The notes under the pieces: generated by a model | Told to the model about the DNA's origin: nothing | Database searches by the model: none | Seen by the model: only the letters and a program-made list of their open reading frames with translations | Part shown: one piece after another, positions 21,609 to 30,060 of the stretch | How the letters are laid out: every line of letters starts with the position of its first letter | How positions within the stretch are numbered: the first letter of the stretch is position 1 | Translations under genes and position numbers: made by a program | Origin: Thermoanaerobaculia bacterium | Lineage (GTDB): Bacteria > Acidobacteriota > Thermoanaerobaculia > Multivoradales > JAIOJS01 | Direction: 5' to 3' | NCBI GenBank assembly: GCA_030429235.1 | Contig: JAUIDB010000029.1 | Coordinates: 1 to 51,201, forward strand | Length of the DNA: 51,201 nucleotides

Positions 21609-21637
21609 AGTATCGCACCGCCCCTCGAGTGTGTCAA
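21609..21637 (-). promoter_or_regulatory. Sigma70-type promoter of ricT-like/hfq/pdxA operon
   Basis: On the - strand: -35 TTGACA (21637-21632, full consensus), 17-nt spacer, -10 GATACT (21614-21609). Transcription would start near 21602, giving a leader of about 160 nt before ATG 21443. I recognise no riboswitch in the leader. The 257-bp gap between the VOC stop and this gene holds nothing else I can name. Confidence 0.65.
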
Positions 21638-21700
21638 CGCGATGCGGGCCCGCCGCATTCCAAGGTCCCGCTTCCCGGCCCGTTAAGCCACCCCCGAAGG

Positions 21701-22057
21701 CTAGAATCCGCCCTCGTAGACGATGACCTGGATACCGTTGGGATCCACCAGGTAGAGATAGGTCGAACCCCAGGGCCGGGGACGCGGCCCCTGCCGCTCG
21801 AGCGAGGCGGGTAGGGCCGCGACGAACGCCGCCAGGTCCTCGACGCGGAACTGAAGGCTCAGTCCAGCGAAGTCGTGCGGCTGCTCGCAGAGGTAGATCT
21901 CAAGCAACGAGGCATGATCCTGCGACGTGAAGGAGAGGATCACGCCGGTGTCGTCGTCTCCCGCCCAGCGCTCGACCTCGTGCATCCCGAAGAGCTCGCG
22001 GTAGAAGGAGATGGTCTCCTCGTAGCGCGGCGTCGAGATCTTCGTCTTGAGGAGCAC
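21701..22057 (-). CDS. VOC (glyoxalase/bleomycin resistance) family protein
   Basis: A 118-aa single-module protein of the vicinal oxygen chelate superfamily: KISTPRYEETISFYRELFGM at the N-terminus, HASLLEIYLCEQP in the middle, LSLQFRVEDLAAFVAAL, and the C-terminal YLYLVDPNGIQVIVYEG in which family members place a metal-ligand Glu (here at the end). Reaction unknown; many such proteins are glyoxalases, dioxygenases or resistance proteins. It lies 16 nt after purD and is the last gene of the sodC-ispH-pta-purD operon. Confidence 0.85.
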   Translation of the reverse strand: MLLKTKISTPRYEETISFYRELFGMHEVERWAGDDDTGVILSFTSQDHASLLEIYLCEQPHDFAGLSLQFRVEDLAAFVAALPASLERQGPRPRPWGSTYLYLVDPNGIQVIVYEGGF

Positions 22058-22073
22058 GTCGCGAGTGGGCGAC

Positions 22074-23390
22074 TCAGCCGCGCAGATCGGCCGGAACCCT
22101 CCAGATCCCGGAGCCCGAACTCGGGTCGAGCACGGCGCGACCGATATCGCGGCGCAGGATCTTGCTCGGCCAGTCGATCAACTGGCTCGCTCCGTAGGCG
22201 CGGCGCAGAGCTTCGCGCAGCGTGTGGCCGGTGGCGCACACGTTGAGTACCCGGCCACCGGCAGAGACGATCTCGCCGTCGACCGCCGCCGTCCCGGCGT
22301 GGAAGATGGTGACTCCGGCCACCTCCGCCGCAGCCTCCAGGCCTTCGATCGCTTCGCCCTTGACCGGCTTGACGGGGTAGCCGCGACTGGCGAGCACGAC
22401 ACAGGCCGAAGCCTCCTTCTTGAACTGCATTCGCGACAGGTGGAAGTTGCCGGCCGCACCCGAAGCCAGGATGGGCAACAGATCGTCCTCGAGCCGCAGC
22501 ATCAGCGCCTGTGCCTCGGGGTCACCGAGCCGGGCGTTGTACTCCAGGACCTTGGGTCCGTCCTCGGTCAGGATCAGTCCGGCGTAGAGCACGCCCCGCA
22601 GCTCGCGCCCTTCGGCCGCCATGCCGTCGATCGTCGGCTTGATCACCTCTTCGAGAATCGTCGCCGCCGTCTCCTTCTCGAGCACTCCGGAGGGGCTATG
22701 GGCGCCCATGCCGCCAGTGTTGGGTCCGTCATCCATCTCCCCGAGGCGCTTGTAGTCACGACAGGCCGCGAACGGCAGGGCGTGGCGCCCGTCGGACAGC
22801 ACGATGAAGGAGACCTCCTGGCCCTCGAGGTACTCCTCCACCACCACGCGGTCGGCACTCGCCCCGAAGCGCCGCTCGTCGAAGAAGAGGTCCAACGCCT
22901 CGTGGAGCTCGCGCTCACCGATCGGAATCATGACCCCCTTGCCGGCGGCCAGGCCGTCGGCCTTCAGCACCACGGGGAATCCGTACTCCGCTGCGGCGCG
23001 TTCAGCTTCGGCCCGATCGTGCGCCACGGTGAAACGGGCGGTGGGGATCCCGTGCTCCTGCATGAACTGCTTGGAGAACACCTTGCTCGACTCGATCTCG
23101 GCCGCCTTGCGCGTCGGCCCGAAGATCGGCAATCGGCGGCGCTTGAACTCGTCGACGATCCCCAACGCCAGGGGCAGCTCGGGGCCGACCACGGTCAGGT
23201 CGATGCCGATCTCGCTGGCGAAGTCCGCCAGCTGGTGGATCTCGTCCGCCGCCAGCGGCACCAAGTCGGCAAACTCCGCGATGCCCGGGTTGCCAGGAGC
23301 GCAGTACAGCTCGGTCAGCTCTGGGCTCTGTGCGAGCTTCCAACAGATGGCGTGCTCGCGGCCTCCGCCGCCGATGACCAATACCTTCAT
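22074..23390 (-). CDS. purD: Phosphoribosylamine--glycine ligase
   Basis: Second step of de novo purine synthesis: ATP-dependent joining of phosphoribosylamine and glycine. The 438 aa show [19 protein letters not shown] at the N-terminus, the GARS ATP-grasp core with FPVVLKADGLAAGKGVMIP near 140 and NTGGMGAHSPSGVLE near 225, and YNARLGDPEAQALMLRLEDD near 288. Two adjacent ATG codons follow GGAGGA; I took the second (23390), which matches the family start. The upstream pta stop overlaps this site (ATGATGA). Length and motifs are normal. Confidence 0.95.
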   Translation of the reverse strand: MKVLVIGGGGREHAICWKLAQSPELTELYCAPGNPGIAEFADLVPLAADEIHQLADFASEIGIDLTVVGPELPLALGIVDEFKRRRLPIFGPTRKAAEIESSKVFSKQFMQEHGIPTARFTVAHDRAEAERAAAEYGFPVVLKADGLAAGKGVMIPIGERELHEALDLFFDERRFGASADRVVVEEYLEGQEVSFIVLSDGRHALPFAACRDYKRLGEMDDGPNTGGMGAHSPSGVLEKETAATILEEVIKPTIDGMAAEGRELRGVLYAGLILTEDGPKVLEYNARLGDPEAQALMLRLEDDLLPILASGAAGNFHLSRMQFKKEASACVVLASRGYPVKPVKGEAIEGLEAAAEVAGVTIFHAGTAAVDGEIVSAGGRVLNVCATGHTLREALRRAYGASQLIDWPSKILRRDIGRAVLDPSSGSGIWRVPADLRG

Positions 23391-24358
23391 CATTTCCTCC
23401 GATCGGCGGCCTGAAGGGCGGCCACCGTCATCACATCGACAATGTCTTCGGCCGAGCAACCGCGAGAGAGATCGTGAATGGGGGCGGCGAGGCCTTGCAG
23501 CAGTGGACCCACCGCTCGGACACCCCCCACTCGCTCGCTCAGCTTGTAGGCGATATTACCCGAGTCGAGGTCCGGAAAGACCAGCACGTTGGCCGCCCCC
23601 GCCACCGGACTGTCCGGCGCCTTGCGAGCCCCGATCTCCGGCACCAGGGCCGCGTCGCCCTGCAGCTCTCCGTCGAAGGCGAAGTCGACGTTGCGTTGGC
23701 GCAGGATCTCGACGGCCTGGCGGACCTTTTCGACCCGTGGGTGTCGCGCGCTGCCCAGCGTCGAGAAGGAGAGCAAGGCCACCCGGGGATCGACCCCGAG
23801 CAGGAGTCGGCAGGAGGAGGCCGCGGCACAGGCGATGTCCGCCAGTTGCTCCGGAGTCGGATCCGGTACCACGCCGCAGTCGGCGTAGATCAGGCTGTCA
23901 CCGCGGGGCGGTTCGATGAGAAAGCAGGAGGAGACGATCGAGAGTCCGGGCTGGACTCCGACGCCGCGCAACGCGGCCCGCACGGTGTCCCCAGTGGTAG
24001 CGACCGCGCCCATCACCGCCGCCTCCGCGACCCGATGGCGCACCATGAGGCAAGAGAAGAGCAGCGGATCGGCCACCGCTTCGCGGGCCTCGGGATCGCT
24101 CACGCCACGACGCCGCCCGTACGACTCGACCCAGGCCTCGAAGCGCGCGTGGTCCCGTGGCTCGACCACCTCGATTCCCGGCGGCGCGGTGCTCGTTCCG
24201 ACCAGGATCGGTTGGGCCCAGCCCTCTTCGGCCAGCCGCTGGGCTGCGGTCAGGACGCGCGGATCCTGCCCCTCGGGAAGCACGATGCGGGGTGGTCTGC
24301 CCAGGGTCCGGGGCAATTGGCGCGCCCGGACCCGGAGCGCCTGCAGGGCCTTACCCAC
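23390..24358 (-). CDS. pta: Phosphate acetyltransferase
   Basis: Interconverts acetyl-CoA and acetyl phosphate; cytoplasmic. The 322 aa correspond to the short, single-domain form. Family stretches: [20 protein letters not shown] near 22, [54 protein letters not shown] near 205, [20 protein letters not shown] near 236, and [20 protein letters not shown] near 267. The gene overlaps ispH upstream by 8 bp and purD downstream by 1 bp. No acetate kinase gene lies nearby; acs at 35931 offers the other acetate-activating route. Confidence 0.92.
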   Translation of the reverse strand: MGKALQALRVRARQLPRTLGRPPRIVLPEGQDPRVLTAAQRLAEEGWAQPILVGTSTAPPGIEVVEPRDHARFEAWVESYGRRRGVSDPEAREAVADPLLFSCLMVRHRVAEAAVMGAVATTGDTVRAALRGVGVQPGLSIVSSCFLIEPPRGDSLIYADCGVVPDPTPEQLADIACAAASSCRLLLGVDPRVALLSFSTLGSARHPRVEKVRQAVEILRQRNVDFAFDGELQGDAALVPEIGARKAPDSPVAGAANVLVFPDLDSGNIAYKLSERVGGVRAVGPLLQGLAAPIHDLSRGCSAEDIVDVMTVAALQAADRRK

Positions 24359-25235
24359 TCGCGGTCACCCGGCGCTGGGCCAGCTCCTGGACCCGTGCCT
24401 CGACCTCGGCGATCAAGTAGTCCGGGGTCGAGGCTCCGGCGGTGACCCCCAGGATCTCGACCTCGTCGAGCCACTCGGCCCGCACGTCGTCGACATCGTG
24501 CACCAGGTAACTCGGCTTGTGGCGCTCGCAGATCTCCCACAGATGCCGGGTGTTGGCGCTGTGCTTGCCGCCGATCACCAGGACGGCATCGATCTCGGGG
24601 TCGCGGGCCAGCGCCACCGCCGCGTCCTGATTCTCCTTGGTGGCGTAACAGATCGTGTCGGTGCGCGACGCGGCGGGGTTGGCGGTCTCGATGACCCGCG
24701 CCACCTCTTCGTACTCCTCGGCGTTGAGCGTGGTCTGGTACAGGATGCGGATTCCCTGGGGATAGGCGGACCAGTCGATCGCCGCGGCCGCCTCGACTGT
24801 CGACAGCACGTGAAAGCTCCCCGGTTCCAGGTCCTTGACGTAGCCGATGATCTCGCGGTGTCGCGAGTCGCCGATGAAGACGAGGTGGAGCCCCTCTTGC
24901 CGCGCCCGTTCGGCGTCGTCGTGTACGTCGTAGACGAAAGGGCAGGTCGCGTCGAGCACCCGCAGGCCTCGGCGTCGTGCGGTCTGGAGGTACGAGCGCG
25001 GCACACCGTGGGCGGAGAAGACGATGGTGCCGTCTCGCACCTCGTCGAGGGAGTCGACCGTTCGCACCCCCAGCTCCTCCATCTCCTCGACCACCCGTTC
25101 GTTGTGCACCAGCTGGCCGAGAATGGCCCCGCGTCCGCCGGCGGCGGCGAACTTCTTGACCTCGCGGTCGGCGATGCGCACGCCGGCGCAGAAGCCGTAC
25201 TTCTCGGCCCGGCGGAGGGTGAGCGGTCGGCTCAT
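24351..25235 (-). CDS. ispH: 4-hydroxy-3-methylbut-2-enyl diphosphate reductase
   Basis: Last step of the MEP isoprenoid pathway: [4Fe-4S] enzyme giving IPP and DMAPP. The 294 aa carry the three cluster cysteines in [13 protein letters not shown] (near 15), [17 protein letters not shown] (near 97) and [13 protein letters not shown] (near 196), plus the His in [11 protein letters not shown] and the substrate-binding stretch [21 protein letters not shown] 25235 follows GAGGA at a normal distance; the open frame upstream belongs to the sodC shadow. Its Fe-S need links it to the suf operon a few kilobases away. Confidence 0.95.
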   Translation of the reverse strand: MSRPLTLRRAEKYGFCAGVRIADREVKKFAAAGGRGAILGQLVHNERVVEEMEELGVRTVDSLDEVRDGTIVFSAHGVPRSYLQTARRRGLRVLDATCPFVYDVHDDAERARQEGLHLVFIGDSRHREIIGYVKDLEPGSFHVLSTVEAAAAIDWSAYPQGIRILYQTTLNAEEYEEVARVIETANPAASRTDTICYATKENQDAAVALARDPEIDAVLVIGGKHSANTRHLWEICERHKPSYLVHDVDDVRAEWLDEVEILGVTAGASTPDYLIAEVEARVQELAQRRVTASG

Positions 25236-25242
25236 CGAGTCC

Positions 25243-25911
25243 TCACTCGGTCGCGTCGGAGTCGGCGGCTTCGTCCGCCATCTCCTCCATGTCGCCCATG
25301 TCGTCCGCGGGCAGCGCGCCCAACGCGACGACCCCGCAGGCGATCCGCGGGCCCGCGGCTCCCGAAGGCTGCGATTCGAGATCGTCCTCGCCACCGTGCA
25401 ACACCACCGCCCGTCCGACGACGGAGTGCTCGCCTTCGCCGACCGTGAGCAGGTCCGTGGTCAGGGTCAGGGTGCCGGTACCGTCCTCTCCCACCGTCAG
25501 GTTGCCCCAGTCACCGGCGTGGCGGGTGGCGGCCTCGGGACCGGCGTGGTCGACGCCAGCCGGGTTGAAGTGGCCGCCGGAGGACTTGAAGTCAGCCGAG
25601 CTGCAGTCGCCGACCTCGTGCAGGTGAAAACCGTGGTGGCCGGGTTCGGCCCCGCTGACCTCGCCGTGGACGGTGACCCCGCCCTCGCCTTCGGTGAAGG
25701 TCACGGTGGCGGCGACGTCCATCCCCTCGGCCGGCGTCAGGACGGCGTAGGCCATGGTCGGCACGACCGCTTCCGGCTCGTAGGGCTCCATCGCGTCGGC
25801 GGTCTCCTCGGTGGCCACGACGGCCTCTTCCGAAGCTGGCCCGCCGCAGGCCACGAGGGCGAGCAGGCTGGTGGTGGCAAGGCTGGCAAGGACTCTAGAG
25901 TGCAGTTTCAT
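25243..25911 (-). CDS. sodC: Cu/Zn superoxide dismutase lipoprotein
   Basis: Periplasmic or membrane-anchored SodC that dismutates superoxide. The 222 aa start with a lipoprotein signal (LLALVACGG, Cys near 22), an acidic linker, then the SOD barrel with copper/zinc ligands in HHGFHLHEVGDCSS, GGHFNPAGVDHAG and HAGDWGNLTV, the late VVGRAVVLHGGEDDLESQP, and the disulfide partner RIACGVV. After the barrel there is an unusual acidic, methionine-rich tail (DDMGDMEEMADEAADSD) which could bind copper. ATG 25911 is preceded by GGAGG with 8-nt spacing. First gene of the ispH/pta/purD/VOC operon. Confidence 0.92.
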   Translation of the reverse strand: MKLHSRVLASLATTSLLALVACGGPASEEAVVATEETADAMEPYEPEAVVPTMAYAVLTPAEGMDVAATVTFTEGEGGVTVHGEVSGAEPGHHGFHLHEVGDCSSADFKSSGGHFNPAGVDHAGPEAATRHAGDWGNLTVGEDGTGTLTLTTDLLTVGEGEHSVVGRAVVLHGGEDDLESQPSGAAGPRIACGVVALGALPADDMGDMEEMADEAADSDATE

Positions 25912-26002
25912 CGACGGATCCTCCGGGGTGTGTTCTCGAAGCTGCATCTTAGCAACTTCCCGACCCGCCACCGGGTTCCTAGGGCGGGCGCGTGCCGGCC
26001 GG

Positions 26003-26875
26003 TCAGTCGTGGATCACGAGACCGGCATCGCTGCCGTGCGCCGCCCCGTGGGCCACGCGCAGGCGCTGCAGCCAGTCGGCGAACGACTCGCCCGAGCGCA
26101 GCTGCGCCGCTCCCACCACCCCGCGCCAGGCGAGGCTTCGCTCGCCGACCACGACCCGCAGACCCAACAGGTCGGCGACCAGACGACGCAGCGCGCGGTC
26201 GGCTCCATCGACCGAGGCGAAGAGGACGAGCAGCAGTTGATCCTCGCTCCAGCGTGCCGCCCAGTCGCTGCCGCGGAGCTGCTGGTCGACGACCCGGGCG
26301 ACCCCGGCCATCAACTCGCGGGTCGCCGCTGGCTCCTCGTTTTCGGACCACGAGGTCACGTCGACCAGGGCCGTGGTGAGAGGAAGGTGGTCCCGTTCGG
26401 CCAGACTCCGGTTCTGGCGCAGCCGCTCCACGGCCGAAGCGCGGTTGGGGAGCCCGGTGACGTAGTCCTGACCCGCCAGGTCGGCGAGGAAACCAGCCCG
26501 GAGCTCGGATTGCTCTTCGAAAACCACGGCGGACGAGACCAGGCGCGCCGCGACGTCACGGCGCCGCGAAGGACCCGGCTCTGAGGACTCGAACACACGA
26601 CCGAGGGCCTCGTCCGCCCGGTCGAGGGGGCGGACCAGGCCGCTGCCCAACAGCACGAAGAGGACCGCACCGCCGGCCAAGGCCGACCACAGGGCAGGAC
26701 GCAGCAGATCCGCGGGCGCCAGCAGCCCCGCCGCGATCACCGGCCCCCCGACCACGAGCAGCGCCAGGACCAGCCACTTGCCGAGATAGGTGGGCGGAAA
26801 GCCGAACCGGCTCCAGGCGCCGTGCAAGCCCGGCGCTCTACGCTCTGGGGGGGACGACCGCTGCTTTGCCTCCAC
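26003..26875 (-). CDS. Membrane protein with degenerate GGDEF domain
   Basis: A 290-aa protein: two transmembrane helices (about 31-50 and 60-80), a short linker with an amphipathic helix, then a domain opening GQDYVTGLPNRASAVERL, which is the usual DxLTGLPNR entry of GGDEF domains. At the catalytic position the sequence is WAARWSEDQLLLVLF, so GG[DE]EF has become SEDQL. It cannot be expected to make cyclic di-GMP; it may bind GTP or a partner. The start is GTG 26875 behind AAGGTGG. The Shine-Dalgarno lies inside a perfect 6-bp hairpin (26879-26895) right after a TATAAT box. Confidence 0.75.
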   Translation of the reverse strand: MEAKQRSSPPERRAPGLHGAWSRFGFPPTYLGKWLVLALLVVGGPVIAAGLLAPADLLRPALWSALAGGAVLFVLLGSGLVRPLDRADEALGRVFESSEPGPSRRRDVAARLVSSAVVFEEQSELRAGFLADLAGQDYVTGLPNRASAVERLRQNRSLAERDHLPLTTALVDVTSWSENEEPAATRELMAGVARVVDQQLRGSDWAARWSEDQLLLVLFASVDGADRALRRLVADLLGLRVVVGERSLAWRGVVGAAQLRSGESFADWLQRLRVAHGAAHGSDAGLVIHD

Positions 26876-26897
26876 TCACGCCACCTTTCGTGGCGCC

Positions 26898-26903
26898 ATT
26901 ATA
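26898..26903 (-). promoter_or_regulatory. -10 box of degenerate GGDEF gene
   Basis: A perfect TATAAT on the - strand, with transcription start expected near 26891, 16 nt before GTG 26875. I do not see a good -35 at 16-18 nt, so activation by a regulator is possible. The first transcribed bases form a hairpin CGCCAC/GTGGCG that covers the ribosome binding site. Confidence 0.45.
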
Positions 26904-26943
26904 GGCGAGGGGGCACAGCCCAATCGGGGGACGCGCGCGACCG

Positions 26944-27390
26944 CTATTCGGTGCTCACCGCCTGGTCGGTACCATCGAGGGCCGCCTGCAGCGTGTGCCA
27001 GGCGAGGGTGGCGCACTTGACCCGCATCGGGTACTCCCGCACCCCGGACAGGGCGATCAGCTTGCCCAGCTCCTCTTCGTCCGCCACCGCATCTCCGGTC
27101 AGCAGCCGATGGAAGCGCTCGAAGAGTTGGCGCGCCTCCTCCACCTCCAGCCCGGCCAGTGCTTCGGACATCAGCGAGGCGCTGGCAGTCGAGATCGCGC
27201 AGCCCTCTCCGTCGAAAGCCACATCCTCGATCCGACCATCGCGTACCGAGAGGGTGACGCGCACCTTGTCGCCGCAGAGCGGGTTGTACCCCTCGGCCTC
27301 TCGGTTGGCCTCGGCCGCCACGCCGCGGTGCCGCGGCCGCTTGTAGTGGTCGAGGATGATTTCCTGGTACAGGGATCGCAGATCACTCAT
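26944..27390 (-). CDS. sufU: Fe-S cluster assembly protein SufU (NifU-like)
   Basis: Sulfur-transfer partner of SufS. The 148 aa carry LYQEIILDHYKRPRHRG near 6, the three cysteines in NPLCGDKVRV (near 39), GEGCAISTASASLMSEAL (near 64) and RVKCATLAWHTL (near 126), plus the Asp of CGD and the region between the second and third Cys that is typical of SufU rather than IscU. ATG 27390; the frame is open upstream into the sufS stop region. It lies 46 nt after sufS and is the last gene of the suf operon. Confidence 0.93.
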   Translation of the reverse strand: MSDLRSLYQEIILDHYKRPRHRGVAAEANREAEGYNPLCGDKVRVTLSVRDGRIEDVAFDGEGCAISTASASLMSEALAGLEVEEARQLFERFHRLLTGDAVADEEELGKLIALSGVREYPMRVKCATLAWHTLQAALDGTDQAVSTE

Positions 27391-27436
27391 CGTGACGAAG
27401 CCTCGTTTCGGAAAGGGCTGGAGTCGGGCGACCGCA

Positions 27437-28681
27437 TCAAGCGAAGAGCTCCCGGACCCGCTCGAGGCCGGCGACCAGCGCGTCGATCTCCTGACGGGTG
27501 TTGTAGAGCGCAAAGGACGCGCGCGCAGTGGCCGCGATGCCCAGGGAGTCCATCAGGGGTTGGGCGCAGTGGTGGCCGACCCGAACCGCGACGCCTTCGG
27601 TGTCGAGAATGGTCCCGACATCATGGGCGTGGACACCGTCGAGCAGGAAGGAGAGCACCGAGGCCTTGTTCGCGGCGGTACCGACCAGCTGGACCCCTTC
27701 GATCGCCGCGACCTGCCGGGTGGCGTACTCCAACAGATCGTGCTCGTGGTTTGCGATCGCCTCGAGTCCGAGCGCGTCGAGATAGTCAAAGGCCGCCGCC
27801 ATGCCCACCGCGCCCGCGATGTTGGGCGTCCCCGCCTCGAAACGGGCCGGCGCCTCGGCGAAATCCGTACCCTCGAAACTCACCGTCCGGATCATCTCGC
27901 CGCCGCCCTGGTAGGGAGGCATCGCCGCCAAGAGCTCGCCGCGCCCCCACAGGGCACCGATCCCGGTGGGTCCGTACGCCTTGTGAGCCGAGACGGCGTA
28001 GAAGTCACATCCGAGGCCCGCGACGTCGAGTTGGAGATGCGGTGCCGCCTGGGCGCCGTCGACCACGGTGACCGCGCCGCGCTGCCGTGCCAGCTCGCAC
28101 ACCTCGGCCACCGGCAACACGGTGCCCAGTGCGTTGGAGACGTGGGCTAGACCGACGATGCGGGTCTGGGGGCTGAGCCGCGCCTCGAACTGCTCGAGAT
28201 CGAGCTGTCCGGTGGCATCTAGCGGAGCCACCACGATGCGAGCCCCGGTCTGCTGCGCCACCAGCTGCCAGGGCACGATGTTGGAATGGTGCTCGAGCTG
28301 GGTGAGCAGAATCTCGTCGCCCGCGCCGAGGCGGGGACGGGCGAAACTCTGCGCCACGAGGTTGATCGCTTCGGTCGTCCCTCGGACGAACACGACTTCG
28401 CGACGATCTCGCGCTCCGAGGTGGCGCGCGACCGTATCGCGAGCCCCCTCGTAGGCATCGGTCGCCAGCTGCGCCAGGTGGTGGACTCCCCGGTGCACGT
28501 TGGCGTGCTTCTCCCGGTAGTAGGTCTCGATCGCCGCGATCACCTGGCGCGGTTTCTGCGACGACGCCGCGTTGTCCAGGTAGACCAGGGGCCGGCCCCG
28601 GACCTCGGTGGCCAGGATCGGAAAGTCCCGACGACAGACTTCGACGTCCAGGGTGCTGCGTTGCTGCGTCGCTGTCGTCAT
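27437..28681 (-). CDS. sufS: Cysteine desulfurase SufS
   Basis: Pyridoxal-phosphate enzyme that releases sulfur from cysteine as a persulfide. The 414 aa show VYLDNAASSQKPRQVI near 33, HANVHRGVHHLAQLATDAYE near 58, the His of LEHHSNIVPW near 124, VDGAQAAPHLQLDVAGLG, the PLP lysine in AVSAHKAYGPTGIGALWG near 228, and the catalytic Cys in RVGHHCAQPLMD near 366. The short loop before that Cys marks the SufS (group II) type. ATG 28681 follows AAGGGCGG. It lies 49 nt after sufD. Confidence 0.95.
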   Translation of the reverse strand: MTTATQQRSTLDVEVCRRDFPILATEVRGRPLVYLDNAASSQKPRQVIAAIETYYREKHANVHRGVHHLAQLATDAYEGARDTVARHLGARDRREVVFVRGTTEAINLVAQSFARPRLGAGDEILLTQLEHHSNIVPWQLVAQQTGARIVVAPLDATGQLDLEQFEARLSPQTRIVGLAHVSNALGTVLPVAEVCELARQRGAVTVVDGAQAAPHLQLDVAGLGCDFYAVSAHKAYGPTGIGALWGRGELLAAMPPYQGGGEMIRTVSFEGTDFAEAPARFEAGTPNIAGAVGMAAAFDYLDALGLEAIANHEHDLLEYATRQVAAIEGVQLVGTAANKASVLSFLLDGVHAHDVGTILDTEGVAVRVGHHCAQPLMDSLGIAATARASFALYNTRQEIDALVAGLERVRELFA

Positions 28682-28730
28682 CGAGCCGCCCTTTCTAGGT
28701 CGTTGGTTGAGTCTGTCGCCGGCGCGCTGG

Positions 28731-30056
28731 CTAGACGGCCTGACGGACGATCTCGCCCTTTGGCAGGCGCGAGAAGAGGAACTCCTCGAGGTCGGTCCGC
28801 ACCGACTCGAGTCGAATCCGGTCCACGATGTCGCGGGCGAAAGCGTAGATCAGCAGGCTCTTGGCCGCCTCTTCGCCGATCCCCCGCGAGCGCAGGTAAA
28901 ACACCGCGTCGGCGTCGAGCTGACCGACGGTCGAACCGTGGGTGCAGCGCACGTCGTCGGCGTGGATCACCAGCTGGGGGTTGGTGTGCACCCCAGCGTC
29001 GCTCGACAGCAGCAGGTTGCGGTTGGTCTGCTTGGCGTCGGTCTTCTGGGCCTCCGGATGCACGTGAATCAGGCCGTTGAAGACCGCTCGCGACTGCTCC
29101 TCGAGGATCCCCTTGTAGAGCTCGTAGCTGTTGCAGTTCGGCTTCACGTGTTCGACCCACATGTGGTTGTCGACGTGCTGCCGACCCCGCGTCAGGTAGA
29201 GCCCGTTCAGGGTGCACTCCACCCCTTCACCGTCGAGCACCGCCCAGACGTCGTTGCGCACCAGCCCGCCTCCGAAGGAGAGCGAGTGGGTCGAGACGTT
29301 GGCCGCCCGTTCACAGTGGTAGTGCTGCAACGCAATGTGGGTGGCGTCGGTGCGCTCCTGCTGCAGCCGGTAGTGGTCGACGACCGCCGCCGGGTCGGCC
29401 GCCAATTCGGTGACCGGACAGGTCAACGACTCGGTGCCGAGGCCGACGTAGCTCTCGACCAGCGTCACCTGAGCGGCCTCGCCGGCCACGATCAGGTTGC
29501 GGGGGAAGGCCATCCGGCGTTCGCCGGGACCGGCCACGAACAGCAACTGGATCGGTCGCTCGACCACGGTCTTGGCCGGTACGGCGACGAACGCGCCGTC
29601 GGCGAAGAGCGCCGTGTTCAACGCGATGAAGGCTTGCCGATCGAAGGGAGCGTACCGTCCCAGATGGTCGTGGGCGGTCACGTCGCCACCCTCGAGCGCG
29701 GCGGCCAGACTGCCCACCCGGACCCCGTCGGGCAACCCGTCGAGGTCGGAGAGTCCCGCCACGAAGTGGCCATCGACAAACACGGCCCGCGCCATCTCGG
29801 GGTAGATCCAGGGCTCCAGCTGGTCGAGCGTCACCGCCGCCGGTGCCACCGCTAGTTCGTACTCGGTGCGAGCCACCGGGCCGACGTTGGTAAAGCGCCA
29901 GTCCTCGTCCCGCTTGGTGGGGAACCCGAGTTCGGCGAATCGATCCCGCGCCGCCTGGCGCCAACCCGGACGCGGCGTCGGTTCCACGGTCGCCCGACCC
30001 GGCTGGTCGAACGCCGCGAGGTAGGAGTTCTCGGCAGCAGCTACCACGTTGCTCAT
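28731..30056 (-). CDS. sufD: Fe-S cluster assembly protein SufD
   Basis: Scaffold subunit of the SufBCD complex. The 441 aa have the N-terminal FPTKRDEDWRFTNVGP (near 45) and the right-handed beta-helix core, with QHYHCERAANVSTHSLSFGG and GRQHVDNHMWVEHVKP, and a C-terminal helix part DAVFYLRSRGIGEEAAKSLL. ATG 30056 lies 4 nt after sufC; TTG 30071 would overlap sufC and is less likely. Conserved His in the beta-helix core fits a cluster-binding interface with SufB. Confidence 0.93.
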   Translation of the reverse strand: MSNVVAAAENSYLAAFDQPGRATVEPTPRPGWRQAARDRFAELGFPTKRDEDWRFTNVGPVARTEYELAVAPAAVTLDQLEPWIYPEMARAVFVDGHFVAGLSDLDGLPDGVRVGSLAAALEGGDVTAHDHLGRYAPFDRQAFIALNTALFADGAFVAVPAKTVVERPIQLLFVAGPGERRMAFPRNLIVAGEAAQVTLVESYVGLGTESLTCPVTELAADPAAVVDHYRLQQERTDATHIALQHYHCERAANVSTHSLSFGGGLVRNDVWAVLDGEGVECTLNGLYLTRGRQHVDNHMWVEHVKPNCNSYELYKGILEEQSRAVFNGLIHVHPEAQKTDAKQTNRNLLLSSDAGVHTNPQLVIHADDVRCTHGSTVGQLDADAVFYLRSRGIGEEAAKSLLIYAFARDIVDRIRLESVRTDLEEFLFSRLPKGEIVRQAV

Positions 30057-30060
30057 CGGA

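Noticed and set aside
25236-25394. N-terminal extension of ispH
   Set aside because: The extra 53 codons are the antisense-frame shadow of the sodC end; the ATG with GAGGA at 25235 matches the family start.
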